The notes under the pieces are model-generated. The model was not told the origin of the DNA and did no database searches. It saw nothing but the letters and a program-made list of their open reading frames with translations. Of a DNA stretch of 64,000 nt, positions 24,008 to 33,354 are shown piece after piece. Source of the stretch: Bacteroidales bacterium (GTDB taxonomy: Bacteria; Bacteroidota; Bacteroidia; Bacteroidales; UBA932); assembly GCA_024402135.1 (NCBI GenBank), contig JAKSJN010000005.1, positions 62,001-126,000 of the forward strand, written 5' to 3'. Within the stretch, counting starts at the first letter, position 1. Each line of letters starts with the position of its first letter. Made by a program: the position numbers and the translations under genes.

Positions 24008-24985
24008 TTATTCAATGATTGCTGTCATTCCCGGAAGGATTCCTTCGATTGCCTGCTGTGGTACGGCGCGGACCTCGAAAGTCTTTGCATCGTACTGGCC
24101 GATTTCCTTGGTTGCCTTCCAAGTTGCGTATGAGTCGCGTACTGCGATATAGTTTACCACAGCCTCGCATTTTTTCCCGTCAAGAGCCGGGATGGAGAGC
24201 GTAATCTTGTCTCCTGTCTTCATTCCGTGCAGATAGTCCTCTCGTATGTTGAATGTGAACCAGACATCAGAGAGGTCGGTCACGGTCATTACAGGGGCAC
24301 CCTGGCCTACCAGTTCACCGGCTTTTGGATATATAGACGAGATTATTCCATCAGATGGAGCGGTGAGGTAGAGCTCGCTGAGGTAGCCCTCGACTTCCTG
24401 GATAGCTCCGTCTGCCTGGTGAACGAGCGCGAGCGCTGCATCCTTGTCCTCCTGACGTGCACCATTCACAGCCATGTCGTACTGACTCTTGGCTGCAAGG
24501 GTCTGGCTGACGGCTGCATCATACTTGGCTTTCACTTCGTCATATTTCTGTGTAGAGATCACTTTCTGGTCATATAGGTTCTGTGTTCTCTCGAATGACT
24601 TTTTAAGGACATCCTCCTGGACTATTGCCTGCTGCCAGAGCTGATATGCTCCGGATATCTGCTCCTGACGTGCACCGTTTACAGCCTTGCGGCTCTGTGC
24701 CAACGCTGCGTCCCTGGCTGCCTTTGCCTGGGCAAGTTTCGCGCGGACTTCCGGAGAATCGATGAGGACGAGTGTGTCGCCCTTGTGGACCATGGATCCT
24801 TCTCTTACGAAGATTTCTTCCACTCTGCCAGGTACTTTCCCTGATACTCTGTATTCTGTGGCTTCAGCCTCGCCCTGGATGGTCATGGCCTTTGGCTTGG
24901 CTGTGATATATCCTGCAATTCCTATGATGACAAGCAGCGCGATGAGAGCTGCAAGACCGATGAAGACGTTGTAATGCTTTTTCAT
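24008..24985 (-). CDS. HlyD-family periplasmic adaptor protein
   Basis: 325 residues. N-terminal signal anchor (about 8-27), biotinyl-lipoyl half-motifs around a long helical hairpin (about 90-205), and a C-terminal beta-barrel (DVWFTFNIREDYLHGMKTGD). An eight-residue unit AVNGARQE occurs in both arms of the hairpin, a sign of internal duplication of the coiled coil. It bridges the ABC-2 permeases to TolC. Nine bases after the TolC gene. Confidence 0.93.
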   Translation of the reverse strand: MKKHYNVFIGLAALIALLVIIGIAGYITAKPKAMTIQGEAEATEYRVSGKVPGRVEEIFVREGSMVHKGDTLVLIDSPEVRAKLAQAKAARDAALAQSRKAVNGARQEQISGAYQLWQQAIVQEDVLKKSFERTQNLYDQKVISTQKYDEVKAKYDAAVSQTLAAKSQYDMAVNGARQEDKDAALALVHQADGAIQEVEGYLSELYLTAPSDGIISSIYPKAGELVGQGAPVMTVTDLSDVWFTFNIREDYLHGMKTGDKITLSIPALDGKKCEAVVNYIAVRDSYATWKATKEIGQYDAKTFEVRAVPQQAIEGILPGMTAIIE

Positions 24986-24993
24986 TTTGTTAT

Positions 24994-26505
24994 CTATTTT
25001 TCTGAATTATACTTTCCTTCGGCACGATTGAGCTTCGTGTCGGTCATGAGCAGTTCGATGCCTGCGTCTATGCATTCGTTGTGTGCCTGGAGCCAGGCGG
25101 TCTGGGCTGCGAGGGCTGTGCTTGATTCGATGATGCCTTCCTCGAATCCCAGCGTCGCTGCTCGCAGATTCTCTTCTGCGCTGTCAAGATTGCTCTTTGC
25201 CATTTCCAGACGCTTGCCGGCTTCCTCCATCTGGGACTGAAGCTGAGAAATCTCGAGGCTGACCAGTTTCACGCTGTCATCGAACTTTGACTTATAGAGC
25301 TGGGCTTCAAGCTTTGCCTTCTGGGTTTTCCTGACTCCTTCGAGACCATGGAAAAGTGGAACCTTAAGCGACACGCCTGCCATGAAGAAACCGTTGAGGT
25401 CTGTGCTGAAACCATTTGTCATGCTTGGGCTCGTGAGGAAATAGTTGCCGGTCAGAGCAAGTTGCGGCAGGAAGTCAGCTCTTGCGACAGTCACTTTCTT
25501 CTCATAGATCCGTGATGCTAGATCCAGGCTGCGAAGCTCCGGACGTAAGGCCATTACCGTTGCCATATCCTCGGCCGGTCTTGCTGACGGTACTTTGACC
25601 GTCTCGCATCCTTCGTCAGCGAGCATGATATCGGAGTCGAGAGGAAGACCTATGAGTTCGCACAGGAGCATCTTGGCCAGGCTGAGGCCGTTCGTCGCTT
25701 TTGTGAGCATCATATCGGCTTCGTTGGCCTTGACCTTGACAGTGAGGGCGTCGGACTGGGTCGCTACACCCTCGTTGACTGCAACTTCTATATCGTGGAG
25801 CATTGTGGCCAGAAGGTCTGAATAGTTCTTCGCAAGTTCCTTCTTTGCTGCGATCGATACGATCTGCCAGTATGCCTGATCTATGTTCACGATTGCCTGG
25901 GCGTATTCTGCGTCATATTTGCTTTCCGCGAGTTCCTCTGCAAGGGCGGCTATCCTGTTTGATGCGATGATTTTTCCTCCGACGAAGAGTGGTTGCTGGA
26001 CTGAGATTCCGGCCATGAGTATATTATGAGTGTCGGGGTGCAGAAGATCGTCAATCTGACTGCCAAGCCCGTTGATCGCCTGGGAAACGTCAGTAGTTGA
26101 CAGTGCTCCGAGGACCGTCTGCCACATCGGGCTCTGCATATATTCCATTGCCAGCGCCGGGTTTGACATGATTGTCTGGGTCAGCGCTTCGACCTTTGAT
26201 GCCAAGGACGACTGAATCAAGGAACCGGAATTCTGGAGCATGGCAGACATGTCATCGCTGATCAGGGCTACGTCCATGTTGTTGTACATGTATGTTCCGG
26301 ACGCGGAAATCTTCGGGAAGTAGTTTGATCTTGCTATGGCTTTGTCGGCATGAGCCATGTCGACGCTAATCCGCGCCTGTTCGAGATTGCTGTTGCTGGA
26401 TATCGCCATCCTTCGGCAATCCTCGAGAGAGAGTCTTTCCTGTCCCTGGAGGCTGGCTGTCAGTGTCAGGGATAGAATGACAAGTGTGGTTTTTAACAGT
26501 TTCAT
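24994..26505 (-). CDS. TolC-family outer-membrane efflux protein
   Basis: 503 residues. Signal peptide about 1-22 (VILSLTLTASLQGQ), then two OEP repeats (starting LSLEDCRRMAISSNSNLEQAR and LRSLDLASRIYEKKVTVAR), the trimeric channel-tunnel pattern; family-typical length. First gene of the efflux operon. The start at 26505 is chosen because it begins the signal peptide; an extra nine residues upstream are not signal-like. Divergent to an AraC regulator across about 250 bases. Confidence 0.93.
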   Translation of the reverse strand: MKLLKTTLVILSLTLTASLQGQERLSLEDCRRMAISSNSNLEQARISVDMAHADKAIARSNYFPKISASGTYMYNNMDVALISDDMSAMLQNSGSLIQSSLASKVEALTQTIMSNPALAMEYMQSPMWQTVLGALSTTDVSQAINGLGSQIDDLLHPDTHNILMAGISVQQPLFVGGKIIASNRIAALAEELAESKYDAEYAQAIVNIDQAYWQIVSIAAKKELAKNYSDLLATMLHDIEVAVNEGVATQSDALTVKVKANEADMMLTKATNGLSLAKMLLCELIGLPLDSDIMLADEGCETVKVPSARPAEDMATVMALRPELRSLDLASRIYEKKVTVARADFLPQLALTGNYFLTSPSMTNGFSTDLNGFFMAGVSLKVPLFHGLEGVRKTQKAKLEAQLYKSKFDDSVKLVSLEISQLQSQMEEAGKRLEMAKSNLDSAEENLRAATLGFEEGIIESSTALAAQTAWLQAHNECIDAGIELLMTDTKLNRAEGKYNSEK

Positions 26506-26570
26506 ATAGTTGCAATATAAATCGTGTGACATTATTGCAAAAAAGAGTCCTGTTATTGTCTATTATGTAT

Positions 26571-26578
26571 TATATTTG
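26571..26578 (+). promoter_or_regulatory. Possible -7 box for the araC-type regulator
   Basis: TATATTTG on the plus strand in the 26506-26759 divergent region. It would give a leader of about 175 bases before the ATG at 26760. On the minus strand TTTG...TATATTG near 26515-26545 may serve the efflux operon, one base short of consensus. Confidence 0.4.
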
Positions 26579-26759
26579 CCTTGCATATTATCCAAATGGC
26601 TCTTTTGGTGGTTAATGGATAATACGATGATGAACGTAGATATAACATTGCGGATGAAGGAATCCGGTATGTCAGTCAGTATTGGCATGACACTCCTGAC
26701 AAGTATGTGTGATGAGGGGGCGATCCTGTCATGTGCGATGTGAAAAGCTTATATGCGAT

Positions 26760-27671
26760 ATGACAGAAAGACAGAATTTCAGTATACTGGATCTGCTCAG
26801 GCAGCTCCCTCCGGCCTCTTACAAGGCACTTGGCGATGATTTCTTTATCGCGGAACTCGGATATGACGAATCTCTCGAATTCATGAAGTATCCAGCCCGT
26901 TTCAATGGCTTCCTGGTCTTTTTTTGTATTGAGGGAAGTTTCACGATAGATATAAACCTGAAGTCTTATGAGGTGTCGGAAGGATCGCTGATCGTCTATA
27001 CTCCAGGAAACATCGCAAGGGTAGAGGAAATGGATCGTGATGAACTGTCCAAGCTGCGTTTTATTCTGGTAGCCTCGACAGAAGCCTTCATCACTGGAGT
27101 ACGGATGGACTTCAATCAGCTCTATGAGGACAGTCTTCTGGCCTTGGAGAATCATTGCATACGGCTCAATGACTCTGAGAGGCAGTTGATGAAAAAATAT
27201 CGAGACCTTGCCGAAGCTCTCCTTACACTGGATATGCCGAACAAGGTGGAGGCTGTCAAGTCCCTTGGAACATCTATTTTCTATCTTCTGGGTACGATGT
27301 GGAGCAACCGCCTTGACGAGGCTCACAAGGAGCTGCCGGCAAGAGCCAAGAGGGCAAACGCTGTCTTCGCAAACTTCCTCAAGCTGGTATCAGCGCACCA
27401 CAGGGAAGAACACAACATCGATTTCTATGCTGACAAACTCCTTCTGACTCCAAAGTATCTGTCAAAATTCATCAAGGAGGTCAGCGGAAGGACAGCCTCC
27501 GAATGGATAGATTCCTTCATCATACTCGATGTCAAGAACCTGCTCAAATACTCGGATCTCAGCATCAAGGAAATCGCTTATGACATGCATTTTGCCAGCG
27601 TTCCGTCCTTCTACAAGTTCTTCAACAAGATGACAGGGCTCACGCCGGCCGCCTATCGGGAACAGCAATAG
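26760..27671 (+). CDS. AraC-family transcriptional regulator
   Basis: 303 residues. N-terminal cupin-like sensing domain (about 30-115), C-terminal AraC/XylS DNA-binding domain with two helix-turn-helix motifs (IDFYADKLLLTPKYLSKFIKEV and SIKEIAYDMHFASVPSFYKFF, ending TGLTPAAYREQ). Divergently transcribed from the TolC-HlyD-permease operon, so it is the likely regulator of efflux. The ATG at 26760 (MTERQNFSILD) starts the family-like sequence; the upstream in-frame start is not supported. Confidence 0.92.
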   Translation: MTERQNFSILDLLRQLPPASYKALGDDFFIAELGYDESLEFMKYPARFNGFLVFFCIEGSFTIDINLKSYEVSEGSLIVYTPGNIARVEEMDRDELSKLRFILVASTEAFITGVRMDFNQLYEDSLLALENHCIRLNDSERQLMKKYRDLAEALLTLDMPNKVEAVKSLGTSIFYLLGTMWSNRLDEAHKELPARAKRANAVFANFLKLVSAHHREEHNIDFYADKLLLTPKYLSKFIKEVSGRTASEWIDSFIILDVKNLLKYSDLSIKEIAYDMHFASVPSFYKFFNKMTGLTPAAYREQQ

Positions 27672-27692
27672 CATATCAGCTGAGCTGGCATG

Positions 27693-27722
27693 AAAAAAGA
27701 GACGTTTCCACGTCTCTTTTTT
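27693..27722. terminator. Bidirectional terminator
   Basis: Perfect 12-bp stem AAAAAAGAGACG/CGTCTCTTTTTT with a six-base loop. Serves the araC-type gene on the plus strand and the convergent kinase gene on the minus strand, whose stop begins at the edge of the hairpin. Confidence 0.85.
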
Positions 27723-28753
27723 CATGCATTCATGCTCATCATGGCGGCATCGGCATCAGGCAGGCATCCGAGCTCGAAACATGGAACCGTCATTGCTATC
27801 GCTGATGCGTTGGCGTTGATGGCGTCCATTATGTCATGGTCCCAGCGTATGCTTGAAGCTGATGATATTATCCCGACATAGGCCATGAGACCCTGTACCT
27901 TCGTTATTGAATTCTGTGGTGCCTGGTGCAGATTGACGATCTTTCCTACCTGAACCTTGACGTTTCTGTAGCATGGCGTCTTGCCGCTCCAGGGCGTTCC
28001 ATAGATGAAGACGGCTTCTCCTTCGACACGGATAACCGGATTGTCGTCATTGATCAGGTCGGTTCCTTCGATGTGCTCAAGCCACAGACGGCTATGAGTG
28101 CTTTTGCCGGTCCCTGACACTCCAAAAAAGACATTCGCAAGACCATCATGACGTACCACGGAAGCGTGCATCAGGAGAGCTCCACTCGAAGCGCAGTTAT
28201 ATGTATACATCATCATCAGCGCCGTATTCAGGTGGAACAGCACAGAGTAGCTTCTCAGTGATTCCGAAGCACAGAACTCACCGTAATGGTAGTCTCCCGA
28301 CACCTTCAGCCATGCAACTGCGTTCCCTTTTTCCGCCTCAAATGCGAATACAGTCTCGCCGGCCAGGTCATAGATATGGAAGCCGGGAGCTTTGTCGTCC
28401 ACGCTGAGCATATGACTGAGCCTGTCGGAATCTATCCATCCCGGTCTGTCTGAGCGGATGGAGAGGCGGAATAGAACGTCAGTGTTCTCCTCGCAAAGGA
28501 ATGGTTCGTACTGGGAAAAATCCAGGACGCGTGAATTGAATCCTTTGGGAAGCTCCTCGCAGCAAGTTACATATGTACGCGCTGGAACTTCGTCTCCCGC
28601 CCTCGTCGGCAAGACCTTCACCACCTCTCCGGACGCGGCGGTCTCTATCCTCTCGCGAACAGCCGGAACATAGTCCATGAAAGACCATGGCTCATCCAGG
28701 CTGACGCCGAAGCACAGCCCGCCGATCTTGTATTTTCTTTCCGAAACGGCCAT
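27722..28753 (-). CDS. HprK-like P-loop kinase paired with PqqD
   Basis: 343 residues. The C-terminal half carries FFGVSGTGKSTHSRLW (P-loop 211-219), LINDDNPVI (Asp236-Asp237) and YGTPWSGKTP (251-260), the HPr-kinase/PEPCK-like pattern seen in kinases of RiPP clusters and of Bacteroidota PqqD pairs. The N-terminal 190 residues are a less conserved beta-rich domain. It overlaps the PqqD-like gene by one base (TAATG). Predicted to phosphorylate a peptide or protein delivered by the PqqD-like partner; the substrate is not evident in the window. Confidence 0.82.
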   Translation of the reverse strand: MAVSERKYKIGGLCFGVSLDEPWSFMDYVPAVRERIETAASGEVVKVLPTRAGDEVPARTYVTCCEELPKGFNSRVLDFSQYEPFLCEENTDVLFRLSIRSDRPGWIDSDRLSHMLSVDDKAPGFHIYDLAGETVFAFEAEKGNAVAWLKVSGDYHYGEFCASESLRSYSVLFHLNTALMMMYTYNCASSGALLMHASVVRHDGLANVFFGVSGTGKSTHSRLWLEHIEGTDLINDDNPVIRVEGEAVFIYGTPWSGKTPCYRNVKVQVGKIVNLHQAPQNSITKVQGLMAYVGIISSASSIRWDHDIMDAINANASAIAMTVPCFELGCLPDADAAMMSMNA

Positions 28754-29022
28754 TACGCTTCAAAGACTCCTGCCTCGATCAACTTGTCGGCAAGCGACTG
28801 GGAATCCGCAAGAGCAAGCTCTTTGCCGACCTCGTATTTCCCGCACAGAAGTTCTGCCATCATATTGACATCGAACTCCTTACCCTGAAGCTCATTCCAA
28901 AGGTATGCGGCAGTGTCGTTGAAATGGATCATCTTGCTGAAGTTGATGGTCTTGAGACCCTCACCCATCACCACTTTCTCGCCGCATACATCGCGCAGCA
29001 CAAATCCTTCCTTGATTCTCAT
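28753..29022 (-). CDS. PqqD-like (RRE-fold) peptide-binding protein
   Basis: 89 residues, the usual PqqD length. Begins MRIKEGFVLRDVCGEKVVMGEG, with the FNDTAAYLWNEL helix and a winged C-terminal DKLIEAGVFEA typical of PqqD/RRE domains. These bind leader peptides of ribosomally made, modified peptides. It is coupled to the HprK-like kinase gene downstream. No radical-SAM, peptidase or precursor peptide was seen nearby. Confidence 0.88.
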   Translation of the reverse strand: MRIKEGFVLRDVCGEKVVMGEGLKTINFSKMIHFNDTAAYLWNELQGKEFDVNMMAELLCGKYEVGKELALADSQSLADKLIEAGVFEA

Positions 29023-29091
29023 TATTTCTGTTTTTTCGTTCTTCCAAATTTAGTCATTCTTATAGAATATTCAGCGGTATAGAATGTCAAG

Positions 29092-29511
29092 TCACTCGAT
29101 GATTCGTTGCAAGAACTCAGCAGGGGAGTAGACAGGTATTTCTGCCTGGGTGAAGTCCCTTTTGTTGATTGTGATTATGGCGTCGCATTCATTACGCTGG
29201 GCGCACGATATCTCGAGCAGATCCTCGAGGTCGCGGGAGTATTCCATGGATAGGGCCTCTTGAAGCTCGTCATTTCCAACTGGAAGGACCTCTATCAACG
29301 ATGACAGGTCTCGGATGGCCTCAGGAATCAATCTCTTCGGAATGATCTTGTATTTTTCGAACAGGTATATGATATCGGATACACAGATCATGGAGGTACT
29401 TGCCTTGATCCTGCCGTCCTGTGCCATTGACAGTATCTGGGCAGTCTCCTCACAGTATTGGCGCCCGGAATAGAAGTCCATGAACACGTTGCAATCAAGA
29501 AAGACCTTCAT
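29092..29511 (-). CDS. PIN-domain ribonuclease toxin
   Basis: 139 residues. PIN fold with acidic active site: Asp6 (VFLDCNVFMD), Asp97 (RDLEDLLE), Asp110 (NECDAIIT) and Asp119 (INKRDF). Likely cleaves RNA, as VapC-type toxins do. Its start overlaps the stop of the HTH gene upstream (ATGA), the standard antitoxin-toxin coupling. Confidence 0.88.
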   Translation of the reverse strand: MKVFLDCNVFMDFYSGRQYCEETAQILSMAQDGRIKASTSMICVSDIIYLFEKYKIIPKRLIPEAIRDLSSLIEVLPVGNDELQEALSMEYSRDLEDLLEISCAQRNECDAIITINKRDFTQAEIPVYSPAEFLQRIIE

Positions 29512-30026
29512 CGTGCAAACATCCTTCGTAAACGTATGTCGCTGTCGATTTCCTCATCTGTGATAGAGGCGGCAATACCCTTATACTTCATGAAGCCGGC
29601 TGCATTGTTCTCACGTCTCACCGAAATGAAGATGTCAATGACATTCTTCAGCAGACTCTCGCGGGTCTTGTTTTCGGCTGCCGCAATCTCGTCGAATTCT
29701 TTCCAGTCGATCCCGACCGGCAGGGCTGAATCACACAGAGCCGATTCGCTGCCAGTTTGGCCGTAGCCCGATACGATAGGAGTACTTATGCTGTTATCAA
29801 TCAAAGGCTCGACGATGTCCAGCCTGTCCAGTGCCCTAAGTATTGCGATAAGGCTCTGCATGGAAGTGTTCCGTCCATTCTCTATCTGGCTGATAGAGAA
29901 CTGTGACAGACCGCTTGCCTCTGCGACGTCAGCCTGCAGCAAGCCGCGATCCATCCTGGCATTCTTTAATGTCCTTCCCAATCCGACCAGCAGTTCCTTT
30001 TCCGAGTATGTGCCAATGTCTCTCAT
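29508..30026 (-). CDS. HTH-type antitoxin for the PIN toxin
   Basis: 172 residues. An XRE/Cro helix-turn-helix (about 12-65, LLQADVAEASGLSQFSISQIENGR) is followed by a C-terminal segment that ends in an Arg-rich DSDIRLRRMFAR tail, probably the toxin-neutralising part. It autoregulates by analogy with such pairs, and a palindrome overlaps its promoter. The ATG at 30026 is chosen because the in-frame start at 30044 lies within the promoter region. Confidence 0.85.
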   Translation of the reverse strand: MRDIGTYSEKELLVGLGRTLKNARMDRGLLQADVAEASGLSQFSISQIENGRNTSMQSLIAILRALDRLDIVEPLIDNSISTPIVSGYGQTGSESALCDSALPVGIDWKEFDEIAAAENKTRESLLKNVIDIFISVRRENNAAGFMKYKGIAASITDEEIDSDIRLRRMFAR

Positions 30027-30031
30027 GAATA

Positions 30032-30062
30032 CAAATATATACAAAATATAGTATATATCAAA
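30032..30062 (-). promoter_or_regulatory. Promoter and palindromic operator of the PIN/HTH module
   Basis: Minus strand: -33 TTTG (30059-30062), 19-base spacer, -7 TATATTTG (30032-30039). An inverted repeat ATATATAC/GTATATAT (30035-30058, eight bases apart) covers the -7 box and the spacer, as expected for autorepression. Confidence 0.75.
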
Positions 30063-30101
30063 AACTGTACGATATGATAGAGATCTTCTATAAACTCGTG
30101 G

Positions 30102-30506
30102 TCAGAGGGAAATGGATACCAGTTCGCTACCGAGACGGTGAAGTGCGTTCTCGATCTTTTGTCTCTGTGCTTCACGTGGCTTTGAAAGCCCTTTGGCATA
30201 GTGCCAGAGCTGCTTCTGGTTGATGCCGGTAATCTTCTCAAGTCCCGATTTGGTGAAGATACCCTGATATATTGTAAGCAGACTCTGGATATCAAGCTCG
30301 AAGGTGATTTTGTAGCCGCCTTCCAATGCTTCTGGAATAGCGCAATCGAATTCCTTGCAGCTTGCCACGAACACGTCCAGGGCCTCGATTATCGAAGTCT
30401 TGATCTCGTCAATAGATGTTCCCGTTGCGGTTATTCCATCCACTTCACGGACGTATGCCGAAAAATTACTGTCTGCCCGCTCGATGATTACTGTCACTGC
30501 TCCCAT
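30102..30506 (-). CDS. hicB: HicB-family antitoxin with HTH
   Basis: 134 residues. N-terminal HicB fold (VTVIIERADSNFSAYVREVDGITATG, degenerate RNase H-like), C-terminal XRE-type helix-turn-helix (KSGLEKITGINQKQLWHYAKGLSKP). It lies 26 bases after the hicA-type toxin gene, in the usual toxin-first order, and would bind the operator upstream of hicA. Confidence 0.88.
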   Translation of the reverse strand: MGAVTVIIERADSNFSAYVREVDGITATGTSIDEIKTSIIEALDVFVASCKEFDCAIPEALEGGYKITFELDIQSLLTIYQGIFTKSGLEKITGINQKQLWHYAKGLSKPREAQRQKIENALHRLGSELVSISL

Positions 30507-30532
30507 GTTATTGCTTCTCTTATGGTTTTATT

Positions 30533-30721
30533 CTATATGCTTGCCTCTCTGAGTATGGACTTTAAAGTTCCAGCCGCAAGATCGTCATTCAAGTTACCAG
30601 GGACAACGATTGGTCTTCTGGCTCCTTCTTTCATATAGATCCTGTGATCTCCTCTAATCCTGACGAGACTCCAGCCACTCTCTTCGAGGAGGTTTATTAC
30701 CTCCCTCACCTTTTTCGTCAT
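30533..30721 (-). CDS. hicA: HicA-family mRNA interferase toxin
   Basis: 62 residues, full length for HicA. Double-stranded-RNA-binding-like fold with catalytic His26 in VRIRGDHRIYMKEG and the conserved IVVPGN block. Cleaves mRNA when not bound by HicB. First gene of the hicAB pair. Confidence 0.92.
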   Translation of the reverse strand: MTKKVREVINLLEESGWSLVRIRGDHRIYMKEGARRPIVVPGNLNDDLAAGTLKSILREASI

Positions 30722-30749
30722 AGGTAGAATCGTATTATTTAGTCCAATG

Positions 30750-30805
30750 CAAAAGTAACTAAAATTCTATTATTCGCAAATAAATAATAGAAAATTAGTT
30801 ACTTT
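30750..30805 (-). promoter_or_regulatory. hicAB promoter embedded in a 54-bp palindrome
   Basis: A 23-bp inverted repeat (30752-30774 and 30783-30805, one mismatch, eight-base centre) begins AAAGTAACTAAAATTC. The minus-strand -7 TACTTTTG (30750-30757) and -33 TTTG (30777-30780), 19 bases apart, lie inside it, so binding by HicB would block transcription. Confidence 0.8.
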
Positions 30806-30850
30806 AAGAGAAGGCCTGGAGGATTCTAATCCTCGCGTCAGATTAAGACG

Positions 30851-31954
30851 TCACCCGAGCACCGTGGCGACGAGAATGCCGAGGTATGTGCCGATTGCAT
30901 AACCTACGATACCGATAGTGAGACCGGCGGTAAGGGCAGCAGGATTCTTCATCGCAGAGGAAATGACTGGCACAGTCGGAGGGGCGTTCACGAATGCGTT
31001 GGATGCGATAACTGCCGTGTCCGCATCAATCTTCAGAAGCCGTGAGAACAGCATATGGAGCGCCAGAGAGATGAAGATGACGCATGCGAAGAAGCCGAGC
31101 AGGGAAGCGTTCTCCGAAAGCGACATGTTCCTGAAGTCCGCCATTGAGGCCACGGTGAAACTGAATACATACACCAGATACATTCCCATGTCGTATGAGC
31201 CCGGCCTTGAGTTGATTTTTTTGACGAATGACAATCCTATTCCAAGGGCTGTGATGACAAGTATGAAGACCAGCATGAACACACCTTCAGAGAAAAACAG
31301 AGTAGCCAGGTATGCTATCGCGCAGCAGAGTGCAGCCCATCCAAGGAAGACGATATAATCGACAGGCTTTGCCTTTACAACCTTTTCAGCATCGGTATTG
31401 CCCATAGCTACAGGAACTGTTCTTACAGGAAGTATATTTCTTGCCAGACGTATTCCGAATGCCAGCAGGCACAGGATATACACGCTGGAAACGGTCATGT
31501 CGTAGGTGTTGAGAAGAACGAATAACGCATCATCCGCTCCTAAAGCCAGTTTGACGGACGCCATGTTCATGGTACCTCCGGTCGCACAGCCTGAAACCAT
31601 TCCGGCGACTTCTGGTCCTGGATGGAAAATGGAATAGCTGATTGCAACAGCGCTCATGGTAGCGACAAGGCAGCTCACGAATGCAAGCACCATGTCCCTT
31701 GTACTCTTCTTTGTGAGGTTGATCGGGTTGCCGAACAGTATGAGAGGAATCGCAACAGGGATGGTAGCGTTGGCGATAAGGTTCTGCATGCCGGATTTCA
31801 ACCCCAGCAGACCTGCAACTATTCCAAGAGCATATAGAATTATGACAGGTCCCAGGGCATCGAGTCGAGGGTACTTCCTGCATATGTGAATAACTGCTGC
31901 CGGCATCGCGAATGCCAGCAGCAGTGTAAGGATTTCCATCAGGATGCTTCCCAT
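30851..31954 (-). CDS. DUF819 family multi-pass membrane protein
   Basis: 367 residues with about ten membrane segments. Begins MGSILMEILTLLLAFAMPAAV; internal blocks GCATGGTMNMASVKLALG and ASNAFVNAPPTVPVISSAM match the DUF819 (YjcL) pattern of putative transporters. Fifteen bases after the GH43 gene, same strand, so probably the last gene of that operon. Substrate unknown; context hints at a peptide or sugar degradation product. Confidence 0.85.
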   Translation of the reverse strand: MGSILMEILTLLLAFAMPAAVIHICRKYPRLDALGPVIILYALGIVAGLLGLKSGMQNLIANATIPVAIPLILFGNPINLTKKSTRDMVLAFVSCLVATMSAVAISYSIFHPGPEVAGMVSGCATGGTMNMASVKLALGADDALFVLLNTYDMTVSSVYILCLLAFGIRLARNILPVRTVPVAMGNTDAEKVVKAKPVDYIVFLGWAALCCAIAYLATLFFSEGVFMLVFILVITALGIGLSFVKKINSRPGSYDMGMYLVYVFSFTVASMADFRNMSLSENASLLGFFACVIFISLALHMLFSRLLKIDADTAVIASNAFVNAPPTVPVISSAMKNPAALTAGLTIGIVGYAIGTYLGILVATVLG

Positions 31955-31969
31955 TTCCTTATTGAAAGA

Positions 31970-33354
31970 TTACTTGCTGAACTGCCACCAGTCAAGGTCG
32001 AAGAGCTGCTCGTCGTCACCTCCACGGAAGAGGATGTAGACGTTGTGCTTTCCGCTGACTTCACCGCGTACAGGTGCTGTGATGACCGTGCTTCCTTCCT
32101 CCACGTTGATCGTAGCGATAGGACGCACACGCTTTTCCTGGATGTAGAGGGTGTCAAGATAGAACTCGGCACGTCCAGGGTGCTTCACATTGAGTACTTC
32201 TGCAGTAAGTTCCTTCGGCTGGTCTGTGCCGAAATCCACCTCGCGGATACAGATCCAGTCCCCCTGATGGATTGATGTGATGTAGTGTCTCTTGCCTGCG
32301 AGCCTGTCATTCTTCACTCCATACGACTGTGCCATGGTCTCACCTTCGACCCTGTTGTATGGGTTGAGCGTGCCGACAGGTGCGACGCCTTCAACGGTGG
32401 CAGGAATGAACGGGATCGATCCGTCCTGATTGAACTTGAATTCCTCCACGCATGCGCTGCGGCGGTAGCTGTTTCCGTTCGGAAGCATTCCGCTGTGGTA
32501 GAACATATAGTCGTGACCCTTGAAATTGACGTTACCGCCATGGATGGTGAAACTGTTAGGAGCGATCTCCATGATCTTGTCACCGTATGTCCAAGGACCA
32601 TTGATATTCTTCGCGGTAGAGTATGCCATGTGCTCGGGAACACCACCGGCAGGGTAGCTCATGTAGTAGATGCCGTTGCGCTTCATGACCCAAGGACCTT
32701 CCTCATAGCCGACCATCATCTCCATCTCGCCCTTTCCCCAGTTCATTTTCATGACTGCAGGGCCGAAGCACTTAGGATCATGGAAGCCTGGCACTTCCTT
32801 GAATCCGTTCTTGAATGAGATCATGTCAGGGTTGAGCTCGCCGTACCAGCAGCCCTTGTTGCCCCAGAAGAGGTATGCACGGCCGTCATCATCGACAAAG
32901 ACCGTAGGGTCGATGAAAGAGCCCTCACCCTTTGCGATAGGACCTCCGATGGCATCTTTCCATGGTCCCATAGGGTTGTCGGCCACAGCTACTGCAATCA
33001 CCTGTGCCCTTGTAGCTTTCTCGATGATGCTTAGGTACCAGTACCACTTCCCGCCGACCTCTACGGCCTGGCTGGCCCATGCGTTGTCTCCCTGGACCGC
33101 CCAGTCAAAGGTTGCAGTTGACACCTGTGCTCCGAGATGTGTCCAGTTGACCATGTCCTCAGTGCTGAAGACATGCCAGTCCTTCATGAAATAGAAGGTC
33201 GCATCGGGCTCGTCATGGTCGACGAAAAGGTAGACTTTACCGTCGTGGACGTAAGGTGCAGGATCCGGTGCAAACATACCGGTGATGATAGGGTTCTGGG
33301 CATTGGCTGCGAAACACGCTGCAGCCAGAGCGATGGTTGTGTAGAGCTTTTTCA

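Noticed and set aside
24420..24760. Direct repeats suggesting a CRISPR or tandem array
   Set aside because: They are in-frame repeats (AVNGARQE) of the HlyD coiled-coil arms.
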